A stretch of DNA of 11,738 nucleotides, from contig JAJZYO010000032.1 of assembly GCA_021798075.1 (NCBI GenBank), positions 1 through 11,738 of the forward strand, in the 5' to 3' direction. Position 1 is the stretch's first letter. Each line of letters starts with the position of its first letter. The notes beneath the pieces are model-generated. The model made no database searches. It saw only the letters and a program-made list of their open reading frames with translations, and was not told the origin of the DNA. Shown here piece by piece: positions 1 through 6,522 of the stretch. This DNA comes from Actinomycetes bacterium. GTDB taxonomy: Bacteria > Actinomycetota > Acidimicrobiia > Acidimicrobiales > Palsa-688. The position numbers were made by a program, and so were the translations under genes.

Positions 1-865
1 CGTTGCGGTCGCTTTCCGCCACCACCCAGAGCCGCCGCCCCAGGTCTAGAGCCAAGCGGTCCACGGCCTCGCACAGTTCCTCGACGATGTGGCGCGCCCC
101 TTCGTCGTGGATGGCGTGCACGGCGTCCAGGCGGAGCCCGTCGATGTGGTAGTCGCGCAGCCAACCAATAGCGTTGGAGATGACGAAGTCCCTGACGCCA
201 TAGCTGCCCGGCCCGTCGAAATTGACCGCCGAACCCCAGGGGGTCCGGTAGCTGTCCGTGAAATACGGCCCGTACTCGGCGAGGTAATTGCCGGCCGGCC
301 CGAGGTGGTTGTACACGACGTCCAGGACCACGGCCAGGCCACGCCCGTGGCAAGCGTCGACGAGCCTTTTCAGTCCCAAAGGACCGCCGTACGCGTGGTG
401 GGGTGCAAAGAGGTCGGCGCCGTCGTACCCCCAGCCCCGCTCCCCGCTCGCCTCTGCCACCGGCATCAGTTCGACCGCGTTGGCACCCAAAGACACCAGG
501 TGGTCCAGGTGCGCGATGGCGCCCTCGAAGGTCCCCTCCTCGCTGAAGGTCCCGACGTGCAGTTCATAAACGACGGCCGAGCCGAGGTCGAAACCCCTCC
601 ACCCGCCGTCGTGCCACGCGAAACTGGCCTGGTCCACCAACGCAGAGGGACCGTCTATCCCCTCTGGTTGCCATGCCGAGCGCGGGTCGGGCCGCCCCGG
701 GCCACCGTCGAGGGAAAACAGGTACCGGGTGCCGGGGCCGGCGCCGGGCACGTCCAGGGCCCAGGTACCGCGGCGCGGGGACCTCTCCATGGGCAGCCGG
801 CGCCCGTCGCCCTCCAGCCACAGCTCCACCTTTTCCGGCCCCGGCGCCCAGACCTCGAACTTCAC
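1..865 (-). CDS. treZ: Malto-oligosyltrehalose trehalohydrolase, N-terminal part (3' end outside window)
   Basis: TreZ hydrolyses the alpha-1,4 bond next to the terminal trehalose unit of maltooligosyltrehalose and releases free trehalose in the cytosol. I translated 288 codons from the GTG at 865; the gene runs off the left edge, and the family is usually about 560-600 residues, so roughly half is present. An N-terminal beta-sandwich (about residues 1-90, beginning VKFEVWAPGPEKVELWL) precedes the GH13 barrel. Visible motifs are YELHVGTFS (100-108), WGYDG (145-149), DVVYNHLGP (182-190), GLRLDAVHAI with the likely nucleophile D247, and VVAESD with the likely acid/base E284; the third catalytic Asp lies outside. 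The GTG start shares four bases (GTGA) with the treY stop, which fixes the start and implies translational coupling. The identification is strong from motifs and from the treY neighbour. Confidence 0.93.
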   Translation of the reverse strand, partial: MKFEVWAPGPEKVELWLEGDGRRLPMERSPRRGTWALDVPGAGPGTRYLFSLDGGPGRPDPRSAWQPEGIDGPSALVDQASFAWHDGGWRGFDLGSAVVYELHVGTFSEEGTFEGAIAHLDHLVSLGANAVELMPVAEASGERGWGYDGADLFAPHHAYGGPLGLKRLVDACHGRGLAVVLDVVYNHLGPAGNYLAEYGPYFTDSYRTPWGSAVNFDGPGSYGVRDFVISNAIGWLRDYHIDGLRLDAVHAIHDEGARHIVEELCEAVDRLALDLGRRLWVVAESDRN

Positions 866-3651
866 GTCCGCTCCCCTTGGCGGCCCACCCGGGCCCTCGA
901 AGGCGCCCTCCGCGGCGGCGCGGTCGTGCCCGTCCTCCCCTGCCGCTCGAGCAGCGCTACGGGCAGGCCGCCGAACAGGTCGCCGAGGGGCGCACGTCCC
1001 TCCCACGTGCCCCCGCCGAGGGCATCGTGCCAGTGCCCGCTCGGCAAGCTGACCGTCGTCCCCCGCCAACCGCCGGCGCGCTCCAGGAGCACCGGCCAGC
1101 GGGTCACCACGCACGCCACGCTGGCACCTCTCGTGTAACCGAGGGCGTGCTCGGCCGCCGGGCCCTCGACTACGAGCGGGCGGTAGGCACCCCGCCCACC
1201 CTCGCCGAACGAGGCCGGCTTGCGACCACGGACTTCCAGCGCCCTCTGCACCACCGCCAGCTTGGTCAACCCCACATCGTCGCCTCCTGCCCATACCTTT
1301 GCGAGCTCGGCCCCGGGCGCCTCCTCGAGCAGCCTGCGCCGCAGGTCGTAGTCGACAGGGCGGCGGTTGTCGGGGTCCACGAGCGAGAGGTCCCACAGCT
1401 CGCTCCCCTGGTACAAGTCCGGGACCCCCGGCGCGGTGAGCGTGAGCAGCTTGAGGGCGAGGGAATTGGAGCGCCCCGGACGGCAGATCCGCTCGACGAA
1501 GGCCTCGAGCTCGGCCACGAACTTGCGCGAACGAAGTATGACGGCCGTGAAATTAATGACAGCACCCTCGTAGATCTGGTCAGGTTGCTCCCAGCTCGTG
1601 TGGACCTTGGCTTCCCGTACGGCCTTTTCCACAAAACCGAGCACGCGCTCGGCCGAGAGCGGCCAGGCCCCTACGAGCGTCTGGTAGAGCATCCACTCCG
1701 TCTCCGGGTCGGGGAGGTCGCGGGCCACCCGCTTGCGCCGGTTGAGGGCGCTCCACCGCCTTACCGTCTCCGCCCATTCGCCGGGGATCTCCGAGAGCAC
1801 CGACATCCTCGCCCTCACGTCCTCGGAACGCTTGGTGTCGTGGGTGGAAGTGGCGAGAAGTCCGAAGGGGTGGCGGGCCTGGGTACCGGCGCACCAGGCG
1901 TGGAACTCCTCTTTGCTCGTGGCCGGCGAGCTCGGGTCCCCTCCCACCTCATTGGCGGCGAGAAGGGGCATGTAACGGTAAAACGCGGTGTCTTCGACGG
2001 CTTTCGCCATGACCGGGCCCGTAAATTGTTGGAACGAGAGGGCCATCTCTTCCTCGGCGCTGCCCGCAACGTCCAGCAAGAGCACGTCCCGCAGGAACGA
2101 CAGCAGTTCGCCGTCTATCTCAGGGCGGCGCAGCCCTGCCTCCATGACAGCTCTCTGCACCACCGAGGCGTCGTGCTCGGAAACCCGGTGCCCGGGGGCG
2201 ACGTAAGTGCGGTAGACGTGGAAAGAAGCGGCCACCTCTGCTAGGCACTCGCGCAGGTCACGGCGCGTGTGGTCCGAATGGCGGCGATGGCCCTCGCAGA
2301 CGCGGGCCATGCGCTCGACGACGCGGTTCAAGTCGGTCGAGAGGGCACCGTTTAGCACCGAGATCTTGGCCTGGTGGGCCAGCTCGTCCCATGAGCGCTC
2401 CAAACCGCAAAACTCGCCGAACGAGCGCCGGAGCGACTCCGCTCCCTCTTTCTCCACGAAAAGCCCCCCGGCGAGGTTGAGCCAGTCATAGCCGGTGGTG
2501 CCTGCGACGGGCCACTGTTCAGGCAGTTGTTCTCCCTTGGCCAGTATTTTCTCTACGACCACCCAGCCGCCGGCGCTCTCTTTTTCGAGCCGTTCGAGGT
2601 AAGCGCCCGGGCGGCGTAGCCCGTCTATGTGGTCCACGCGTAGCCCGTCGATCACGCCCTCGTGCAGCCAGCGCAATATCAGCCGGTGGCTGTCAGCGAA
2701 GACGGCGTCGTCCTCCACCCTGATGCCGACCAACTCGTTTATGTCGAAAAACCGCCGGTACTGGCCCTCTTCCGAGGCAGTCCGCCAGAAGGCGAGGCGG
2801 TAGTTCTGCCTCTGCACGAGGGCGTCGAGGGCGTCGACGTTGGACTCCGTGGCCTCCGTCTCCGCGTCGAGGGCGCCTTCGACACTCTGGTGCTCCGACA
2901 GCGCGGCGAGCCTGGCGCGCAGCACTTCCTTGTCCCGGTGGCGCTCGCGGACGCTCGCCCTGTCGGTCGCCCAAGAGGGTGGGAGGCGCCCGAGGGCAGT
3001 GGCAATGCTCTCCAGTTCCGCCCGCACGGCGGGGTCGAAACTCCGGGGCAGGCGCCTGGCCGCCCGGGCCACGACTTGGTCGATGCTCCTCGGCGCCACG
3101 GGGAACCTGTGGTCGAAATACCGCAGCGTGAAAGTGCCCTTCGAGTGCTCGAGATGGATGTTGCCAGCCTCGAGCTCGCGGCCGTAGTGGTCGGCGAGGA
3201 TCGGCAGGAGCACGACCGAACGGTGCCCCGCTACGCCTCCCTCGGGCGTCCCCCAGTCCACGTCGAAATAGCTCGCGTAAACGCTTGATGGCCCGTTTTC
3301 GAGCACGTCCCACCACCAGCGGTTGTCCGGGCTCGACACGGCCATGTGGTTGGGGACTATGTCCAGCACGTGGCCGAGGCGCGCCCGGCCGAGCGCCGCT
3401 TGCAGCTCTGCGTGGCCCGCCTCGCCGCCTAGTTCCTCGTTGACGGTCGAAGGGTCCACCACGTCGTAGCCGTGGGTGCTCCCGCGGGCCGCCTGCAGGA
3501 CGGGAGACAGGTAGACGTGGCTTACCCCAAGCTCGGCCAAGTAGCCGGCAATGGCGGCCGCGTCGGCGAAGTCGAACCCGCCGTGAAGCTGCAGCCGGTA
3601 CGTCGCCCTACGGCCGGCCCGGTGCTGCTGCTCCTCTCCCGCGTCGTTCAT
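862..3651 (-). CDS. treY: Maltooligosyl trehalose synthase
   Basis: TreY is an intramolecular transglucosylase that converts the reducing-end alpha-1,4 linkage of a maltooligosaccharide to alpha,alpha-1,1, making the substrate of TreZ. The 929-residue protein starts with the typical block TYRLQLHGGFDF (17-28) and LGVSHVYLSPVLQA (41-54). It then has DIVPNHMA (97-104), GLRVDHIDGL with nucleophile D340, WVVVEKILAKGEQLP with acid/base E367, and STHDTKRSEDVRAR with the third catalytic Asp D605. LTLTAPGVPDLYQGSE and a C-terminal beta domain ending in PVALLER follow. It is at the long end of the family because it has the full C-terminal domain. The ATG at 3651 is preceded by AGAAGGA about five bases upstream, a good ribosome binding site. 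It is first in the treY-treZ unit and diverges from lgt. All key residues are intact. A treX debranching enzyme is not in view. Confidence 0.96.
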   Translation of the reverse strand: MNDAGEEQQHRAGRRATYRLQLHGGFDFADAAAIAGYLAELGVSHVYLSPVLQAARGSTHGYDVVDPSTVNEELGGEAGHAELQAALGRARLGHVLDIVPNHMAVSSPDNRWWWDVLENGPSSVYASYFDVDWGTPEGGVAGHRSVVLLPILADHYGRELEAGNIHLEHSKGTFTLRYFDHRFPVAPRSIDQVVARAARRLPRSFDPAVRAELESIATALGRLPPSWATDRASVRERHRDKEVLRARLAALSEHQSVEGALDAETEATESNVDALDALVQRQNYRLAFWRTASEEGQYRRFFDINELVGIRVEDDAVFADSHRLILRWLHEGVIDGLRVDHIDGLRRPGAYLERLEKESAGGWVVVEKILAKGEQLPEQWPVAGTTGYDWLNLAGGLFVEKEGAESLRRSFGEFCGLERSWDELAHQAKISVLNGALSTDLNRVVERMARVCEGHRRHSDHTRRDLRECLAEVAASFHVYRTYVAPGHRVSEHDASVVQRAVMEAGLRRPEIDGELLSFLRDVLLLDVAGSAEEEMALSFQQFTGPVMAKAVEDTAFYRYMPLLAANEVGGDPSSPATSKEEFHAWCAGTQARHPFGLLATSTHDTKRSEDVRARMSVLSEIPGEWAETVRRWSALNRRKRVARDLPDPETEWMLYQTLVGAWPLSAERVLGFVEKAVREAKVHTSWEQPDQIYEGAVINFTAVILRSRKFVAELEAFVERICRPGRSNSLALKLLTLTAPGVPDLYQGSELWDLSLVDPDNRRPVDYDLRRRLLEEAPGAELAKVWAGGDDVGLTKLAVVQRALEVRGRKPASFGEGGRGAYRPLVVEGPAAEHALGYTRGASVACVVTRWPVLLERAGGWRGTTVSLPSGHWHDALGGGTWEGRAPLGDLFGGLPVALLERQGRTGTTAPPRRAPSRARVGRQGERT

Positions 3652-3736
3652 CTCGTCCTTCTTTCTACCGCTGTCGACCTCCGCCCGCCGGCGCCGGCTC
3701 GGCGCGCCCAGCCCGTACCCTGGGGCCGCGGTGATT
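3646..3736. promoter_or_regulatory. Short divergent promoter region between treY and lgt
   Basis: Only 79 bp (3652-3730) separate the divergent start codons of treY and lgt, so both promoters must lie here or overlap the opposite gene. On the plus strand, TACCCT at 3716-3721 ends nine bases before the lgt GTG and could be a -10 element for an almost leaderless transcript. No ribosome binding site is visible for lgt. The treY side has a clear AGAAGGA. No convincing -35 element was found for either direction, so the exact promoters are a guess. Confidence 0.35.
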
Positions 3737-4810
3737 GCCTACATACCGAGCCCGCCGGTGAACGGGGTGCACATCGGCCCGTTGGAGCTGCACTTCTACG
3801 GGCTGCTCATCGCGGTGGGCGTGCTGGCAGCGGCGTGGCTGGCGGAGCGGCGCTGGGAGCGCTTGGGCGGCTTTCGTGCCTCGCTCGTCCCGGTCGCCGT
3901 CTGGGCTGTGGTCGCCGGCCTCATCTGCGCCAGGTTGTACTCGGTCGCGACGAGCTGGCAACAGGACACCGGGGGCGACCCCGCCCGGATCTTCGCCATC
4001 TGGCAGGGAGGGCTCGGGATCTGGGGAGGAGTTGCCGGCGGGGTGCTCGGCGGCTGGCTGAAGGCCAGGCGCATGCACCTGCCCCTGCCCCCGCTGATGG
4101 ACGTAGTCGCCCCGACGCTGGCCGTCGCCCAGGCGGTCGGGAGGTGGGGCAACTACTTCAACCAGGAACTTTTCGGGCTGCCGAGCAAGCTGCCCTGGGC
4201 GGTGAGGATAACCAAGCAGAGCGAGCTGTCCAACATTTTCCCGCCCAAGTACAGGACACCATTGGTGGACGGGAGGTACCTGCCGGGCACTTTCCAGCCG
4301 ACGTTCCTCTACGAATGCATTTGGGACCTCGCCACCTTCGCTCTGCTCCTGCTCATCGAGCGCAGGGTGAGGCTGCGCCGCGGTTACCTCTTCGCCGCTT
4401 ACGCCGCCATTTATACATTCGGCAGGTTTTTCACCGAGTACCTCCGCATCGACCCCGCCCACCGTTACCTGGGGCTCCGGCTCAACGACTGGACGAGCGT
4501 CGTGGTCTTCGCCGGCGCGTCTCTCCTCCTGCTCTGGAAGGGCCGCCCGAAGCCCGGCGACCAACTGGTGACGTCGCCCCTGCCGGCGCCCGTCCTCGAC
4601 GCCGAGAGGGAGCGCGCCACCCGGGCCGAACAGCGCCGACAAGCGCCCAGGAAAAGCCAGGCGTTACCCGCCTTGCCACAGGTGGAGCCGGCACCGGCCG
4701 CTCCCGGCTCAGCCTTCGCCGGCGAGCGGCCAGGCCACGAGGACCGTACGGTCGTCGTGAGCCCCTCGGCGGCTGAAGTCGACCGCGCCGGCCAGGCCGA
4801 GCGGCCCTAG
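3731..4810 (+). CDS. lgt: Prolipoprotein diacylglyceryl transferase
   Basis: Lgt moves a diacylglyceryl group from phosphatidylglycerol to the lipobox cysteine of prolipoproteins in the cytoplasmic membrane. The GTG at 3731 gives the characteristic N-terminus IAYIPSPP, followed by IGPLELHFYGLLIAVG with the conserved HxYG (H21). The Lgt signature GRWGNYFNQE spans 137-146 and carries the conserved Arg, Asn and Glu. FQPTFLYE (188-195) and GRFFTEYLR (231-239, conserved R239) follow. About seven hydrophobic segments can be recognised. Residues about 270-359 form a Pro/Ala/Glu/Arg-rich, probably disordered cytoplasmic tail, as in many actinobacterial Lgt proteins. The last 102 bp overlap, tail to tail, the 3' end of the PP2C gene on the other strand. 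Catalytic features are complete. Confidence is lower only for the exact role of the tail. Confidence 0.95.
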   Translation: MIAYIPSPPVNGVHIGPLELHFYGLLIAVGVLAAAWLAERRWERLGGFRASLVPVAVWAVVAGLICARLYSVATSWQQDTGGDPARIFAIWQGGLGIWGGVAGGVLGGWLKARRMHLPLPPLMDVVAPTLAVAQAVGRWGNYFNQELFGLPSKLPWAVRITKQSELSNIFPPKYRTPLVDGRYLPGTFQPTFLYECIWDLATFALLLLIERRVRLRRGYLFAAYAAIYTFGRFFTEYLRIDPAHRYLGLRLNDWTSVVVFAGASLLLLWKGRPKPGDQLVTSPLPAPVLDAERERATRAEQRRQAPRKSQALPALPQVEPAPAAPGSAFAGERPGHEDRTVVVSPSAAEVDRAGQAERP

Positions 4811-5743
4811 CTCGCCTTCCCGGCCACAGCGCAGGGCCTCCGCTAGCCCCGGCGCCACGGTGGTGGGCCCGTCGCGGAGCGGCTGGGCGACGCCGTCGGT
4901 CAGCAAGACGAGCGCCGCCCCTCGGCCCAGCTCGGCCGAGACCAGCTCCACCCTGCCTGCTTCGCCGGTGCCTGCTTCGCCGGTGCCTGCTTCGGCCGTG
5001 TCTGCTTCGCCGGTGCCTGCTTCGGCCGTGTCTGCTTCGGCCCGTCCCGGCGCCCCGGGACGCGGGCGCCGGGCCCGTTGCGGTGAGGGGAGCGGGAGGG
5101 ACACGGTGGCGGTTAGCAGCAGCGCCCCGTCGCCCTCGTCTGCGGCCTCCGCACCTGCCAGCTGCCCGTCGCCGGTGGCGCCCGCCACCCCGAAGAGCTC
5201 CTGCCACTCGCCGCCGGGCAACAAGACGAAGGCACTGCTGTCGCCCACCCGGCCCAACGTCACCTCCGCTCTGCCGGCGCTGGCTCGCAGGAGGGCGACC
5301 ACGATGGTGGTCGCGAGCTCGGCCGGCGCCTCGCCTCCTGACCGGTAGAGGGCATCGCTGGCTTCCGATATGACCGCCCTGCACCGGGCAGGGCCCCATC
5401 CGCTCGCTCCGCTCCCACCCAGGTAACGGCAGGCCGCTTCGACGGCCAGCTCGGCCCCCTCCCCGCCGCGGCCGGCCGAGCCCACGCCGTCAGCGACGAC
5501 CAGCGCCAGATGGCCCGGCTCAGGCAGGGCCCAGCCAAAGGAGTCCTCGCAGCGCCGGCCGGCCCACCGGTGGGAAGCACCGCCCACCGACGCAGCCAGC
5601 ACCAAGAACTCCCCTGAGCGGCCTCCGTCAGCCCGGTAACTGGCCATCGGAGCCGCCCCGCGGCGCCGCAGCGGGGCAGGGCTGCCGGCCGCCGCGGATG
5701 GTTCGCCCCACGCCGGCCCGGCCCACCCGCCCGACCGGGTCAC
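4709..5743 (-). CDS. PP2C-family (PPM) serine/threonine protein phosphatase, YegK/TerY-P type
   Basis: This is a metal-dependent phosphatase that would remove phosphate from Ser/Thr, probably on targets of the kinase encoded two genes upstream. From the GTG at 5743 the protein has 344 residues. PPM motifs are CEDSFGW (D67), LVVADGVGSAGRGGEGAE (D85), ATTIVVALL, GRVGDSSAFVL (about 164-174), LVLLTDGV (D283) and AHDDRTVLVAW (D330/D331); the four metal-binding aspartates are present. A 30-residue low-complexity insertion of five-residue units rich in Glu, Ala, Gly and Thr (about 234-263) lies before the TDGV strand. The GTG start overlaps the vWA stop as GTGA. An ATG at 5647 giving 312 residues is an alternative, because the domain proper begins only after it. 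The 3' end overlaps convergent lgt, whose tail is antisense to the essential DDRTV codons. The family is clear; the partner target is unknown. Confidence 0.9.
   Translation of the reverse strand: MTRSGGWAGPAWGEPSAAAGSPAPLRRRGAAPMASYRADGGRSGEFLVLAASVGGASHRWAGRRCEDSFGWALPEPGHLALVVADGVGSAGRGGEGAELAVEAACRYLGGSGASGWGPARCRAVISEASDALYRSGGEAPAELATTIVVALLRASAGRAEVTLGRVGDSSAFVLLPGGEWQELFGVAGATGDGQLAGAEAADEGDGALLLTATVSLPLPSPQRARRPRPGAPGRAEADTAEAGTGEADTAEAGTGEAGTGEAGRVELVSAELGRGAALVLLTDGVAQPLRDGPTTVAPGLAEALRCGREGELGPLGLAGAVDFSRRGAHDDRTVLVAWPLAGEG
4742..4753. repeat. 12-bp palindrome inside the lgt/PP2C overlap
   Basis: GACCGTACGGTC is a perfect palindrome. Read in the PP2C frame it encodes the DRT(V) part of the conserved DDRTV metal-binding motif, and in the opposite lgt frame it encodes the same DRTV residues in the tail. 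It is most simply a by-product of the two overlapping reading frames, but it could also form a small hairpin on both convergent transcripts. Confidence 0.5.
4954..5043 (-). repeat. Tandem 15-bp repeat, six units, within the PP2C gene
   Basis: Six head-to-tail 15-bp units fill 90 bp, each close to TGCCTGCTTCGCCGG on the plus strand. The third to sixth units alternate between two variants that differ at a few bases, which gives a 30-bp higher-order period. The unit length is a multiple of three, so copy-number changes keep the frame. In the protein the units read as EAGTG and EADTA blocks. The array interrupts the PP2C fold just before the strand bearing LLTDGV and should form an exposed flexible loop. 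Confidence 0.9.
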
Positions 5744-6447
5744 TCCAGTTCGTCTACCTGGATCGGCGCCATGTTGGGGAGCTGCGGGGGCACGAGCTGG
5801 GGCGAGCCCGTATAGGCACTGGCTGAAGAGCTCACGATCGACTGCACCAGCCCGGCCATCAGTTCGGGCACGACCCTCGAGGGGTTGGCGCCCTCGGTGG
5901 TGATGAACGCCCGGTTGGGCTTGTTCTCGACTACGGCTGCCAGGACCTCGCTTACGGCGTCGCCGAAGCCGAAGGCCAAGATGTTGGGGTGCCGGCGCCA
6001 AGACGGGTCGACCAGGCGGCGGTGAGAGGCACGCCAGCGCTCCTCGGGGTCGGTCGGACGGCCGTCCGAAACAAAGAGCACCGCCGGCCGGTACCAACGC
6101 TCGCCCCCGGTACGCCCAGCCTGGTAGTCCACCTCGATCAGGCGGCGCAGGTGGTCGAAGGCCGCGGCGTACGACGTGCGGCCCTCCACCTCGACGGTCG
6201 GCATGGCCTCCACCAAGGCCAGGTCGGACAGCGGGAGGACAGTGCGGGCCACGTCACTGAAGGTGACGATGCCGAACCGGACGACTTCTGCGACCGCCGG
6301 GTCCTGCCCCACGGCCGCCCTGATGCCCGGGAGCTCGGCATTGACCTGGGCGATCGGCTCACCGGCCATCGACTGGGACACGTCGAGGCAGAGGTAAAAG
6401 GGGAAGACGGCGTAGCGCTCCTCGGTCCCGACGTACTCGCTCGCCAT
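5740..6447 (-). CDS. von Willebrand factor A domain protein, TerY/YegL type
   Basis: This 235-residue, single-domain cytoplasmic vWA protein is of the kind found beside PP2C and kinase genes (TerY, E. coli YegL). It starts FPFYLCLDVSQSMAGEPI, with the MIDAS DxSxS as D22, S24 and S26; T91 in EGRTSYAAAF and D128 in LFVSDGRPTD complete the metal site, so it should bind Mg or Mn and a partner acidic residue. NILAFGFGDAV and a mostly helical C-terminal part ending in a short Pro-rich tail follow. The ATG at 6447 is chosen because the conserved domain begins within 15 residues of it; its ribosome binding site is weak (GGTTGGACG). The gene follows the kinase by 75 bp and overlaps the PP2C gene by four bases (GTGA). 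The role as scaffold or kinase substrate is inferred from the family. Confidence 0.9.
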   Translation of the reverse strand: MASEYVGTEERYAVFPFYLCLDVSQSMAGEPIAQVNAELPGIRAAVGQDPAVAEVVRFGIVTFSDVARTVLPLSDLALVEAMPTVEVEGRTSYAAAFDHLRRLIEVDYQAGRTGGERWYRPAVLFVSDGRPTDPEERWRASHRRLVDPSWRRHPNILAFGFGDAVSEVLAAVVENKPNRAFITTEGANPSRVVPELMAGLVQSIVSSSASAYTGSPQLVPPQLPNMAPIQVDELE

Positions 6448-6522
6448 CGTCCAACCGAGGCTACCGGACCGTTCCCGTGCAGCGAACTTGCAGCCTCGAA
6501 GGCACCAAAGCCACCCAGGTGC
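6448..6522 (-). other. 75-bp gap between kinase and vWA genes
   Basis: This is the largest gap inside the probable four-gene operon. On the minus strand it contains GGGAAC followed 15 bases later by GTTGG, which ends four bases before the vWA start codon, and TAGCCT further upstream. Either could be a weak internal promoter, but the spacing does not fit known ECF or housekeeping promoters well. No terminator-like hairpin was seen. Confidence 0.25.

Noticed and set aside
673..2244. Long plus-strand open frame of 523 codons
   Set aside because: It lies antisense to treY and treZ, has Arg/Pro/Gly-rich composition and no recognisable domain; it is a typical high-GC shadow of the real minus-strand genes.
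862..3651. treY as an unusually extended fusion protein (929 residues)
   Set aside because: The extra length is accounted for by a full C-terminal beta domain found in the longer TreY family members; no foreign domain was recognised.
4954..5043. The 15-bp repeat array as a CRISPR-like array
   Set aside because: Units are contiguous with no unique spacers, lie within a coding frame and encode simple peptide units; no cas gene is near.
5744..6097. N-terminal extension of the PP2C frame upstream of the vWA stop
   Set aside because: This part lies inside the well-supported vWA gene and has Arg/Pro-rich shadow composition; the GTG overlapping the vWA stop or the ATG at 5647 is a better start.
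6448..6500. ECF-sigma-like promoter GGGAAC with GTTGG before the vWA gene
   Set aside because: The 15-base spacing does not fit the 16-18 bases expected for known ECF promoters, and the motif is short enough to occur by chance in GC-rich DNA.
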